The notes below the pieces were generated by a model. It searched no databases, had not been told where the DNA came from, and worked only from the letters and a program-made list of their open reading frames with translations. The translations under genes were made by a program, and so were the position numbers. A stretch of DNA of 64,000 bases, from NCBI RefSeq assembly GCF_900129785.1, contig NZ_FSRC01000002.1, forward strand, positions 1,063,894 to 1,127,893, given 5' to 3'. Shown here piece after piece: positions 18,432 to 26,358 of this stretch. This stretch comes from Algoriphagus halophilus. GTDB taxonomy: Bacteria; Bacteroidota; Bacteroidia; Cytophagales; Cyclobacteriaceae. Position 1 is the stretch's first letter. Each line of letters opens with the position of its first letter.

Positions 18432-18923
18432 TTAAAACTCCAAGCTTTCAGATTCATGCCCTTTTCTCAAGAGCATACTTTTAGGACTGTTTCCTTTGAC
18501 ATACACATGCACAATGTTTTGCTGGGCTTCGTGCTCAGTTAGCAAAATTGAATTTTGGACTTTGATGGAATGGTCAAAGCTAGTGCTGGCAGATTCTATA
18601 TAAAACCAAATGGCCTCTTCTTCCACTTCATATCCGAGAATATTCAAAGAAACCGGTTTTCCATCTACCCAGATTTTATTGTGATCTAATAGATATGCAT
18701 TGACTTGTTTGTTGAACTGATCTTTGTCCGCAGGATTTAAAACATCGATGTTAGCATCGTGAAATTCCTCTAATGAGATTTCCAGATCATCCCAAAATAT
18801 TTTTTGTGCGATTTCTAATTTTTGGCTGTTTTCATTGTATCTGATCTCCGTGAGACTTAAGAAGAATGGGTGGGAAAATGCCAACCATCCCCAAGAAATC
18901 AGACATATATAAAGATGATGCAT
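18432..18923 (-). CDS. DUF6702 family secreted protein
   Basis: 163 residues with an N-terminal hydrophobic signal (1-17, ending FSHP; the mature protein begins HPFFLSLTEIRYN). The IRYNENSQKLEIAQKIFWDDLE pattern is the one I associate with DUF6702, small periplasmic beta proteins of Bacteroidota often found beside M1 peptidases and HupE/UreJ-like membrane proteins, which is the arrangement here. Function is unknown. It is divergent from the HupE/UreJ gene, sharing the 83-base gap between them. Confidence 0.65.
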   Translation of the reverse strand: MHHLYICLISWGWLAFSHPFFLSLTEIRYNENSQKLEIAQKIFWDDLEISLEEFHDANIDVLNPADKDQFNKQVNAYLLDHNKIWVDGKPVSLNILGYEVEEEAIWFYIESASTSFDHSIKVQNSILLTEHEAQQNIVHVYVKGNSPKSMLLRKGHESESLEF

Positions 18924-19006
18924 TTGGTAAGAGTCTTTTGTCTTTTGTGGGAATAATCCTGTATAATTGCCGCTAATTTACTTCATGAGAAGTAGTTCTA
19001 CCCTAT

Positions 19007-19588
19007 ATGAGTTCCTTTCAATTGTATTTTCGCCTGGGTGTTCAACATATTTTGGACATACAAGGTTACGATCATATTTTATTTGTCTTAGCACTCTGTG
19101 CTGTTTTTATACCAAGGGATTGGAGAAAGATCATCGTGTTGGTGACCGCCTTTACGATTGGACATTCCATTACACTTGCTTTGGCCACTTTCAAAGTCAT
19201 CCAAGTCAATACGGAATTGATTGAGTTTTTGATTCCTGTGACCATTGCAATCACTGCTTTTATCAGTCTTTTACGGCCTAAACCTGCCTCTGGAAAGGGA
19301 GTAAGCATCAATTACATTTTTGCTTTATTCTTTGGTCTTATTCATGGCCTTGGTTTTTCCAACTACCTAAGAAATCTTTTAGGGCAAGAGATGTCTATTT
19401 GGCAACCCTTATTGGCTTTCAATTTAGGCTTGGAATTAGGACAAATTGTAATCGTGGGGGCCTACCTGCTAGCCACCTCCATTTTAGTGGGATTGGTTGG
19501 TGTAAGTAGGAAAGAATGGACCTTGATCGTATCCTCCTTTGTGTTTGGGATATCCCTGATGTTAATGTTAGAAATGAAATTTTGGTAA
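19007..19588 (+). CDS. HupE/UreJ-type membrane protein (putative metal transporter)
   Basis: A 193-residue protein with about six hydrophobic segments. Family motifs are plain: GVQHILDIQGYDHILFVLAL (about 10-29), FTIGHSITLALA (about 46-57) and FGLIHGLGFS (about 105-114), whose conserved His and Asp residues are thought to bind metal. HupE/UreJ relatives import nickel or cobalt for hydrogenase or urease; neither enzyme is encoded here. It ends 19 bases before an M1 zinc peptidase, so a link to metal supply of periplasmic metalloproteins is plausible but unproven. Confidence 0.75.
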   Translation: MSSFQLYFRLGVQHILDIQGYDHILFVLALCAVFIPRDWRKIIVLVTAFTIGHSITLALATFKVIQVNTELIEFLIPVTIAITAFISLLRPKPASGKGVSINYIFALFFGLIHGLGFSNYLRNLLGQEMSIWQPLLAFNLGLELGQIVIVGAYLLATSILVGLVGVSRKEWTLIVSSFVFGISLMLMLEMKFW

Positions 19589-19607
19589 TAAATCACCTTA
19601 TAGTTAT

Positions 19608-21938
19608 ATGAAGAAAATCGGATTAATCGCTTCTTTGGCATTATTGAGTGTTGCAGGAGTTTTTGCACAACAACGATCTGAGCAAAACCATGCAGAACGA
19701 TTTGAGCAGTTGGGGCCTATGCTTCGGACACCAAATGTTTACAGAACAGCCTCAGGAGCTCCTGGCCATATGTACTGGCAGCAACAGGCAAATTATGTGA
19801 TCAATGTTGAACTGGATGATGAAAACCAATCCATCAAAGGTTCAGAAAAAGTAACCTATATCAATAATTCTCCTGATCAATTGACCTACTTATGGGTTCA
19901 GCTGGAGGAAAACCAACGTGGCGCAGATTCCAGCACACCAAAAGTCGCTGAGAGTTCTATCAACAACAGAATGACTCTTAGAACTCTTGAAGGCATCATC
20001 TGGGCAAATGAGGACTTTGGATATAAAGTTTTGGAAGTAACGGATGCCAAAGGAAATCCATTGCCAGTGACTGTGAACAATACCATGATGCGAATTGATT
20101 TGCCAACGCCATTGAAGGCAGGTGATTCATTTACCTTTGGAGTGGAATGGTCTTTCAATATCACCAATCGAGTAGGGTATATTTCAGGTCGTCCAGGATA
20201 TGAATATTTTGAAGAGGATGGAAATTATCTCTACACCATGGCTGAGTGGTTCCCAAGAATGGCGGTTTACTCTGATTTTGAAGGATGGCAAAACAAGCAA
20301 TTTTTGGGTAGAGGCGAGTTCGCTTTGGTTTTTGGTAACTACGAAGTAAATATCACGGTACCTGCTGATCATATGGTGGGTGCGACAGGAGTCTTACAAA
20401 ACCCAAATCAAGTGCTTTCATCAACAGAGTTGGAGCGTTGGAACAGAGCGAAGCAAACTTATGATGCTCCAGTGGTAATCAGAACACAGGAGGAAGCTAC
20501 GGAACTAGAGAAAGGAAAAGCTACTGCCAAGAAAACCTGGAAATTCAAGGCCGAAAATGTGAGGGATTTTGCTTGGACCTCTTCTAGAAAATTCATCTGG
20601 GATGCAATGGCTGTGAAGCAAGGCGGCAAAGATGTGATGGCGATGTCTTATTATGGCAAAGAAGCAAATCCACTTTGGGGTCAGTATTCTACCAGAGTAG
20701 TTGCCCATACAATCAAGTCTTATTCAAGTCATACTTTTGATTACCCTTATCCAACTGCCATCTCTGTGGAGGCTGCCAATGGAATGGAATATCCAATGAT
20801 CTGTTTCAATTACGGTCGTCCTGATGCTGATGGTACCTATTCTGAAGCGGTGAAAAACGGAATGATCGGGGTAATTATCCACGAAGTTGGTCACAATTTC
20901 TTCCCGATGATTGTTAATTCTGATGAGCGTCAGTGGACTTGGATGGATGAAGGCTTGAATACCTTCATGCAATACATGGCGGAGCAGGAATGGGATAGGA
21001 ATTTCCCTTCTAGAAGAGGCCCTGCACATAAGATTGTTCCTTATATGAGAAGCCCAAAAAATACCTTGGAGCCCATCATGACCAATTCTGAAAATATCGT
21101 TCAATTTGGTCCAAATGCTTACGCAAAGCCAGCTACTGCGCTGAATATATTGAGAGAGACCGTGATGGGTCGTGAGTTGTTTGATTATGCTTTCAAAGAA
21201 TACGCAAGAAGGTGGATGTTTAAGCACCCTACTCCTGATGATTTATTCAGAACTTTGGAAGATGCTTCTGCAGTTGATTTGGATTGGTTCTGGAGAGGTT
21301 GGTTCTATGGAACAGAGCCTGTGGATATTGCAATTGAAAATGTAGCTTGGTTTAAATTGGATCAGCGAACTCCTGCAGAGAAAGCTGCCGATGCCAAAGC
21401 AGCAGCTGAGTATGATGAGACCAATGTGTCTAGAACTGCCAACATGAAGGATGTTCCTCAAACTGTGATAGAAGCTGATCCAGAGACACGTGATTTCTAC
21501 ACCACCTACAATCCATTTACGGTTACTCCTGCTGAGGAGGAAGCCTATGAAAGCTTCATGGCGAGCTTATCTCCAAAAGAAAAAGAGTTGTTGAATTCAA
21601 ATATGAATTTCTATGAACTCAACTTCAAAAATGTGGGTGGATTGGTAATGCCGATAATTTTGGAGTGGCAATACACTGATGGAACTTCTGAAATCGAACG
21701 GATCCCTGCAGAGATCTGGAGAATGAATGAAACCGAAGTAACAAAAGTTTTTGCCAAGAAAAAGGAAGTAAAACAGATCGTTTTGGATCCTTTAAGAGAG
21801 ACAGCGGATATTGATGAGTCCAATAATTACTGGCCAAGACAATACCAGCCTACGCGTTTCGAATTGTTCAAAGGTTCAGGAGCTGTAAGAGGAACTTCTA
21901 CAGGAAGCAACCCAATGAAAAGAGCAAAAAATAATTAA
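19608..21938 (+). CDS. Secreted M1-family metallopeptidase (long form)
   Basis: 776 residues with a signal peptide (1-20, ending VFAQ). Zinc motif HEVGH at 425-429 and Glu448 in WMDEGL follow M1 spacing; NGMEYPM is the exopeptidase-like motif. A C-terminal region of about 150 residues (from about 580: RTPAEKAADAKAAAEYDE onward), rich in charged residues, is absent from the paralogue at 15366. Start is 19 bases after the HupE/UreJ gene, so the two probably form an operon. Predicted site is periplasm or cell surface. The last residues (GSNPMKRAKNN) show no secretion tag I recognise. Confidence 0.9.
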   Translation: MKKIGLIASLALLSVAGVFAQQRSEQNHAERFEQLGPMLRTPNVYRTASGAPGHMYWQQQANYVINVELDDENQSIKGSEKVTYINNSPDQLTYLWVQLEENQRGADSSTPKVAESSINNRMTLRTLEGIIWANEDFGYKVLEVTDAKGNPLPVTVNNTMMRIDLPTPLKAGDSFTFGVEWSFNITNRVGYISGRPGYEYFEEDGNYLYTMAEWFPRMAVYSDFEGWQNKQFLGRGEFALVFGNYEVNITVPADHMVGATGVLQNPNQVLSSTELERWNRAKQTYDAPVVIRTQEEATELEKGKATAKKTWKFKAENVRDFAWTSSRKFIWDAMAVKQGGKDVMAMSYYGKEANPLWGQYSTRVVAHTIKSYSSHTFDYPYPTAISVEAANGMEYPMICFNYGRPDADGTYSEAVKNGMIGVIIHEVGHNFFPMIVNSDERQWTWMDEGLNTFMQYMAEQEWDRNFPSRRGPAHKIVPYMRSPKNTLEPIMTNSENIVQFGPNAYAKPATALNILRETVMGRELFDYAFKEYARRWMFKHPTPDDLFRTLEDASAVDLDWFWRGWFYGTEPVDIAIENVAWFKLDQRTPAEKAADAKAAAEYDETNVSRTANMKDVPQTVIEADPETRDFYTTYNPFTVTPAEEEAYESFMASLSPKEKELLNSNMNFYELNFKNVGGLVMPIILEWQYTDGTSEIERIPAEIWRMNETEVTKVFAKKKEVKQIVLDPLRETADIDESNNYWPRQYQPTRFELFKGSGAVRGTSTGSNPMKRAKNN

Positions 21939-21957
21939 GAATTAGTATAGATATAAG

Positions 21958-21985
21958 AAAAGCCGGCGAGAGTCGGCTTTTTTTG
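21958..21985 (+). terminator. Rho-independent terminator
   Basis: An 8-bp stem with one G-T pair (21960-21967 with 21972-21979), 4-base loop and T-rich tail, 20 bases after the M1 peptidase stop. Confidence 0.8.
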
Positions 21986-22324
21986 TTTTTGTTTTTGGAC
22001 TTTAGCCGCAAAGACCGCTAAGAGATTGCAGAGGAAAATTACAGCTCTTCGAGTTTTGTAGCCTCGAAGCTAAATCCTGAGATTTATTATTTTCAATAGG
22101 GATATAATTATAGACCTAATTCTTCATTTATCTAAACTGATCGGATTAGAAATCCTATAATATAGGTTCAGGATTGTATCCACGAAAGTAATCGAGACCT
22201 GGACAGCAACTTTATCAAGTTTTTGATTTTCAAGGTATCCTTCAATCCCTAATTTTTGGAGAGCCCTTTGCATTTATAAATGAGACTAATTGATTTCTAA
22301 ATTTTAAAACCCTTAAAAAAGGAA
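21986..22324. other. Intergenic region with hairpins and one copy of a leader repeat
   Basis: A gap of about 340 bases without a coding ORF. It holds a small hairpin CTTCGAG/CTCGAAG near 22045-22070 and the first copy of the repeat described at 22161. The rest is AT-rich and shows nothing else I can support. Confidence 0.4.
22161..22216 (+). repeat. Leader hairpin repeat, copy 1
   Basis: Closely matches 23096-23154. Arms GTTCAGG (22166-22172) and CCTGGAC (22198-22204) pair with one G-T; in copy 2 the same position is A, so pairing is kept. It starts about 160 bases before the ATG at 22325. Confidence 0.6.
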
Positions 22325-23086
22325 ATGGAAAAGCTTCAAGCTCGAATTTTGTTTTTACTTTTATTTCTCACATTACCTCATTTGGTCAAATCCCAATTTA
22401 GGCTCAGTTTGGAGTCTGGGGCTGCTTTTTCGCAGTATAATGACGTTAGGGTTCCAAATGGAGAATCAAATTCCGGGACACTATTTTCCCTTCAGGATGA
22501 TTTCAATCCTATGACTACTGCTTTTTTCAGACTGGAAATGAGCTATCTGATTAAAGGTAAACATACAGTCGAATTGACGGCAGCTCCCTTACAGATTGGG
22601 TATCAGGATTCACAACTTGAGGAAATAAATTTCGCTGGATCACTATTTTCAGGAGAAGGAATTGATGGTTCTTATCAATTTAATACCTATCGGGCCAGCT
22701 ATAGATATCGCTTAGTGGGCAATAATCAATGGATCTTGGATTTGGGAGCTACTATTTTGGCTAGGGACGCTCGAATAGCACTTGAGCAAGGTGAGTTGCA
22801 GGCTGAGGATACGGATTTGGGCTTTGTGCCATTACTCAGCTTCAATTTGAATTATACTCCAAAAAATAAACTCTCGCTAGTTTTAAAAGGTGATGCTTTG
22901 GTAGGCCCTCAAGGGAGGGCTGAGGATATTTTTGCAGGGATAAACTACCCGATTGGAACAAAGGGCCTACAACTTAAAGCTGGCTATCGTCTAATAGAAG
23001 GAGGAGCCGACGTGGATCAAGTATATAATTTTGCCTACATTCATTTTGCCAGTCTAGGATTGATGTATGATTTTTCTTTCAAATAG
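22325..23086 (+). CDS. Putative outer-membrane beta-barrel protein, unknown function
   Basis: 253 residues with a signal peptide (about 1-23, ending VKSQ). The mature part alternates polar and hydrophobic residues in amphipathic strands (FRLSLESGAAFSQY, RASYRYRLVGNNQWILDLGAT, GLQLKAGYRLIEGG) and ends with an aromatic-rich strand (ASLGLMYDFSFK), as expected of a barrel of 8-10 strands. I recognise no named family. The gene is flanked on both sides by copies of the same hairpin repeat. Confidence 0.6.
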   Translation: MEKLQARILFLLLFLTLPHLVKSQFRLSLESGAAFSQYNDVRVPNGESNSGTLFSLQDDFNPMTTAFFRLEMSYLIKGKHTVELTAAPLQIGYQDSQLEEINFAGSLFSGEGIDGSYQFNTYRASYRYRLVGNNQWILDLGATILARDARIALEQGELQAEDTDLGFVPLLSFNLNYTPKNKLSLVLKGDALVGPQGRAEDIFAGINYPIGTKGLQLKAGYRLIEGGADVDQVYNFAYIHFASLGLMYDFSFK

Positions 23087-23095
23087 AAACTATGG

Positions 23096-23154
23096 TATAA
23101 GTTCAGGATTGCATCCAGGATATTAATCGAGACCTGAACAAAGCGGGCTTTATC
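23096..23154 (+). repeat. Leader hairpin repeat, copy 2
   Basis: Same orientation as the copy at 22161. Arms GTTCAGG (23101-23107) and CCTGAAC (23133-23139) are perfectly complementary. It starts about 175 bases before the preferred ATG at 23276, a spacing close to that of copy 1 from its gene. Confidence 0.6.
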
Positions 23155-23275
23155 CCTAAGTAGTTTCTTTCCGAATCCACTTTTTCTTAAAATCTCCTTA
23201 GGAATGGAAGTACAGGATAATTTCTTTGTTCAAAAAGGTTATTTTGAGCAATCAAAACCCAAAACCTATCATGTC

Positions 23276-24055
23276 ATGAATCGAAAGAATTTCATTTTCA
23301 CCCTATGTATCGTGTTTTCATTTTTTTTGAGTAGTTCTCTATTTGCTCAAAAAAGAGATATCTATGAATTAATTACCTACCATATCGAATCGGCAGACCA
23401 AGAAGCGATGTTGGATGCTTATTTGGAAAATGCCTTTATTCCAGCGGCCCACAGACATGGAGTATCCAATGTTGGAGTGTTCAAACCTATAGCTTCCCAG
23501 CCTGATGCTGGTCAAAAAGTATATGTATTTATTCCCTTTAAATCTTTGAGTGAGTTTGAGGCATTTGAGGGGAAACTGCTGAAAGACCAAAAATATCTTT
23601 CAGATGGTGATGCCTATATCAATGCGGCATTTGATAATCCACCTTACAAAAGAATGGAAACTTCCATCATGAAGGCTATGACAGAACATCCAAAGTATGC
23701 TCCTTCTAAATTAACCAATTCAAAGAAAGATAGAATTTATGAATTGAGAAGTTATGAAGGACCTACAGAGAGATTGTATCGTCAGAAAGTGAAGATGTTC
23801 AATTCAGGAGAGATGGAGATATTTGACCGATTAAACTGTAGCCCTGTTTTCTATGCTGAGACGATTGCTGGTGCGAATATGCCCAATTTGATGTATATGA
23901 CCACCCATGAGAATATGGATGTCAGAAATGAGCATTGGAAGCAATTTGGAGTGGATCCAAAATGGGTTGAAATGAGAGATATTGAAGAATACAAAAACAC
24001 GGTTTCCCGAAACGATACCCGATTGCTATACCCTACAGATTATTCAGATTTATAA
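23276..24055 (+). CDS. Secreted NIPSNAP-family protein
   Basis: 259 residues from the ATG at 23276, which gives a clean signal peptide (MNRKNFIFTLCIVFSF..., ending LFAQ). The frame is open to 23204, but that form would bury the signal. Two ferredoxin-like NIPSNAP repeats follow: KRDIYELITYHIESADQ (about 28 on) and KDRIYELRSYEGPTERL (about 155 on). Bacterial NIPSNAP proteins are secreted, of unclear function, and common in Bacteroidota and Planctomycetes. The upstream hairpin repeat suggests shared control with the barrel protein at 22325. Confidence 0.8.
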   Translation: MNRKNFIFTLCIVFSFFLSSSLFAQKRDIYELITYHIESADQEAMLDAYLENAFIPAAHRHGVSNVGVFKPIASQPDAGQKVYVFIPFKSLSEFEAFEGKLLKDQKYLSDGDAYINAAFDNPPYKRMETSIMKAMTEHPKYAPSKLTNSKKDRIYELRSYEGPTERLYRQKVKMFNSGEMEIFDRLNCSPVFYAETIAGANMPNLMYMTTHENMDVRNEHWKQFGVDPKWVEMRDIEEYKNTVSRNDTRLLYPTDYSDL

Positions 24056-24081
24056 ATAATTCTTAATTATATCAGGCTTTC

Positions 24082-24158
24082 GAGGCTGTTTCAAAGATTT
24101 TCTATTTTCACCTTTCGACTCAGTTCAAGGTGTCATCTTAAATTATTGAAACAGCCTC
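24082..24158. mobile_element. Small palindromic element (MITE-like), also a likely terminator
   Basis: 77 bases with perfect 13-bp terminal inverted repeats (24082-24094 and 24146-24158; outer sequence GAGGCTGTTTCAA). Inside is a second inverted repeat CACCTT/AAGGTG (24109-24114 and 24127-24132). The ends look like insertion-sequence ends of the IS1182/IS5 type as I know them, and the TTTCGACTC-like centre resembles short dispersed Bacteroidota repeats. No clear target duplication is seen. Lying between convergent genes and followed by T-runs, it may end transcription. Confidence 0.45.
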
Positions 24159-24161
24159 TTT

Positions 24162-25286
24162 TTATTGATTGATCTTTCTGGCAATGGCCTCAAAAAGCTT
24201 CACACCAGTTTCAATTAGCTCATCTGGAAAATCATAGGTAGGTTCATGGAGTTGTGGACAGTTTTCACCGGAACCCAATCCAAATAGGTAGGCAGGACCA
24301 GACTGACTGAACAATCCAAAATCCTCGGACCATCGGAATGGTTCTGGTTTGTCGTAAATGTCGAACCCTAACTCCTTCATGGTAGACTCTGCGATAGTTG
24401 CTGCTTCTGGATCATTCTGGGATACAGCAAATTCCTCTCTATAAGAAATCTCAAATATCAGCTTTTCACTTTCCGAAATACTTTTCACTTTCTCCTCAAT
24501 TCGTTGGATTAAGATGTCTAATTCTTCCTGATCAAATGCTCTGATGGTCAAACTTAAGTATCCTCGCCCTGCACTGGTGCCAAATGCCAAGCTTCCAATC
24601 TCTGCATGGATGACAGTCACTAAGGCAAATCCGTTTAATTTCTCAGGGAGCTGAGGAAGTGTTTGAATGAGTTGCGCAATGGCATTGGCAGGATTTATTC
24701 CGGCTTCAGGATGAGCTGCATGGGATGTTTTTCCAGTTAATGTGATGGTCATGCCGATACTTCCTGCAGCGAATGTATCTTTTCGAATAACCAATTGATG
24801 TAAAGGAAAACCTGGAAGGTTGTGTAGGGCAAATGCAAAATCAGGTTTGATTCTTTGAAATTTAGGATCCTCCAAAATTCTTCTAGCTCCTTCTCCGGTT
24901 TCTTCAGCAGGTTGGAATAATAACACCAATTCTCCTTTTTCAGGTCTTTGCCCAGCTAATTTTTCACCCAATCCGCAGATAATCGCCATATGACCATCAT
25001 GACCACAAAGATGTCCTTTCCCGTCTATCTTACTTTTATAGCTTGGATTTCCAGATTCCTGAATGGGAAGTGCATCCAATTCAGCTCGAAATAACGTTCG
25101 CGGGCCAGCAGTTTTCCCTTTAAAAATAAATGCAAGACCAAACCCTCCCAAGTTTTCTATCACTTCATCTGGTCCCATTTTAGAGAAAAAACTAAGGATT
25201 TTAGAAGCGGTATTTCCCTCTTCACCGGCGATTTCTGGTGTTTGATGTAGTTCTTGTCGTAATTGAATGAGTTGGTTTAAAATCAT
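24162..25286 (-). CDS. M20-family amidohydrolase (hippurate/N-acyl-amino-acid hydrolase type)
   Basis: 374 residues from the ATG at 25286, giving the normal family start MILNQLIQLRQELHQTPEIAG; a longer form from 25337 would add 17 residues before it. Metal-binding motifs are HLCGHDGHMAI and LLFQPAEETGEGA, and FALHNLPGFP and SHAAHPEAGINPANAI are the other conserved blocks. Enzymes of this group remove acyl groups from amino acids or act as carboxypeptidases in the cytosol. No signal peptide. It is transcribed alone. Confidence 0.85.
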   Translation of the reverse strand: MILNQLIQLRQELHQTPEIAGEEGNTASKILSFFSKMGPDEVIENLGGFGLAFIFKGKTAGPRTLFRAELDALPIQESGNPSYKSKIDGKGHLCGHDGHMAIICGLGEKLAGQRPEKGELVLLFQPAEETGEGARRILEDPKFQRIKPDFAFALHNLPGFPLHQLVIRKDTFAAGSIGMTITLTGKTSHAAHPEAGINPANAIAQLIQTLPQLPEKLNGFALVTVIHAEIGSLAFGTSAGRGYLSLTIRAFDQEELDILIQRIEEKVKSISESEKLIFEISYREEFAVSQNDPEAATIAESTMKELGFDIYDKPEPFRWSEDFGLFSQSGPAYLFGLGSGENCPQLHEPTYDFPDELIETGVKLFEAIARKINQ

Positions 25287-25426
25287 TTTTTTGAAAATTT
25301 CCACCAAGGTAAAGACCTGATTTTCTTTTGGAACCATTTTTGACGAAAAAAAATAGCCTAGGATCAGGAACTTTTCAAGATCTGGGGCTATTTTAGAACA
25401 TCACTTCAACCCTTAATCTAACTTTT

Positions 25427-25603
25427 ATGAGCGAAGCACAAACTCAAGACTACAACGAGCAGATCAAAGCTTTGGAAGCACAAATCACCGGAGACATGTT
25501 TGCAGACATGGAAATCCGTGATCAGATCCACAATTTGAAAATGAAAAGAGATGGCATCAAACCAGAGGGATCTGATTTTGAATGCGTAGGTTGCGGAAGT
25601 TAA
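25427..25603 (+). CDS. Tiny protein with C-terminal CxxC motif (58 aa)
   Basis: A short reading frame of 58 residues: MSEAQTQDYNEQIKALEAQ at the start, a helical charged middle, and a final GSDFECVGCGS. The last nine residues hold a CxxCG pair (C53, C56), a possible metal or redox site. Its codon use (GAA, ATC, GGA, AAG/AAA) and clean ATG with a spaced upstream gap look like a real gene. It ends 12 bases before the RluE-like gene, so both may be on one transcript. No family recognised. Confidence 0.6.
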   Translation: MSEAQTQDYNEQIKALEAQITGDMFADMEIRDQIHNLKMKRDGIKPEGSDFECVGCGS

Positions 25604-25615
25604 TTCCGAAAAATA

Positions 25616-26245
25616 GTGGCACGTTACTTTATTATATACAAACCCTTCGGGGTATTGAGCCAATTTTCAGGAGAGGGGCATACATTAGCCTCTCTTTTTG
25701 ATTTTCCAAAGGAGGTATATCCTGTCGGTAGATTGGATAAAGATTCGGAAGGTTTGCTTTTAATCACAGATGATAAATGGCTGAACCATCACTTATTGAA
25801 TCCGAGATTTGGTCATCAACGAACCTATTTAGCCCAAGTGGAGGGGATTCCTACGCCAGAAGCATTGAAAGCCTTGGGTAACGGGGTTCGGATAAACGTG
25901 GACCGAAAAGATTACTTAACCAAACCTGCCATTGCAAAACTTCTCCCTGAAGCCCCTGAGTTGCCAGATCGGGACCCTCCTATAAGGTACAGAAAGAACG
26001 TTCCAGATTCCTGGATAGAATTGACCTTGATTGAAGGGAAAAACAGACAAGTCCGAAAAATGACTGCTGCTGTTGGCTTTCCTACACTTCGTTTGGTACG
26101 TAAGTCTATGGAAAAAATCAATATTTTGGGTTTCAAAGTGGGGGAGGTTCAAGAGCTGGATCAAGAAACCGTCTATCACAAGCTAGGATTGACTGGCTTT
26201 AAGGAAGCTGCGAAACAATATCAAAAAAGGCCGAAAAGGTCTTAA
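25616..26245 (+). CDS. RluE/RsuA-family rRNA pseudouridine synthase
   Basis: 209 residues starting at GTG (25616). It lacks an S4 domain, as in RluE, and begins directly with YFIIYKPFGVLSQFS. The catalytic Asp41 lies in VGRLDKDSEGLLLITDD. IELTLIEGKNRQVRKMTAAVGFPTLRLVR is the C-terminal family block. RluE makes pseudouridine 2457 in 23S rRNA of Escherichia coli; the same target here is an inference. A basic tail (KRPKRS) follows. Confidence 0.85.
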   Translation: MARYFIIYKPFGVLSQFSGEGHTLASLFDFPKEVYPVGRLDKDSEGLLLITDDKWLNHHLLNPRFGHQRTYLAQVEGIPTPEALKALGNGVRINVDRKDYLTKPAIAKLLPEAPELPDRDPPIRYRKNVPDSWIELTLIEGKNRQVRKMTAAVGFPTLRLVRKSMEKINILGFKVGEVQELDQETVYHKLGLTGFKEAAKQYQKRPKRS

Positions 26246-26358
26246 AAAATCCTAAATTTCCTTTCTACACGAGGCTTTACCGCTTCTAAGATTTAAGATT
26301 GTCCTTTGGGACTTTTTAACTTATTTTAGTCCCATCGCATCGTATAAAATCCTCATCC

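Noticed and set aside
20724..21227. Antisense open frame of 167 codons inside the second M1 peptidase gene
   Set aside because: It is fully inside a well-supported gene, has unusual His/Ser-rich composition and no domain; it mirrors codon bias of the sense strand.
15366..21938. Recent tandem duplication of the two M1 peptidase genes
   Set aside because: The proteins differ in length by about 115 residues and in most positions around the zinc site (HETAHQWW against HEVGHNFF), so they are old paralogues.
22161..23154. Repeat pair read as tRNA remnants because of the GGTTCAGG-type sequence
   Set aside because: There is no acceptor stem or anticodon arm; the arms pair only with each other.
25063..25245. 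Plus-strand short frame inside the M20 amidohydrolase gene
   Set aside because: It reads against an intact enzyme gene and has no supporting features.
26301..26333. Competing GTCC/GGAC and GGGACT/AGTCCC hairpins upstream of the MoxR gene as an attenuator
   Set aside because: The stems are only 4-6 bp, lie in AT-rich DNA and no leader peptide or ligand site is visible; chance is sufficient.
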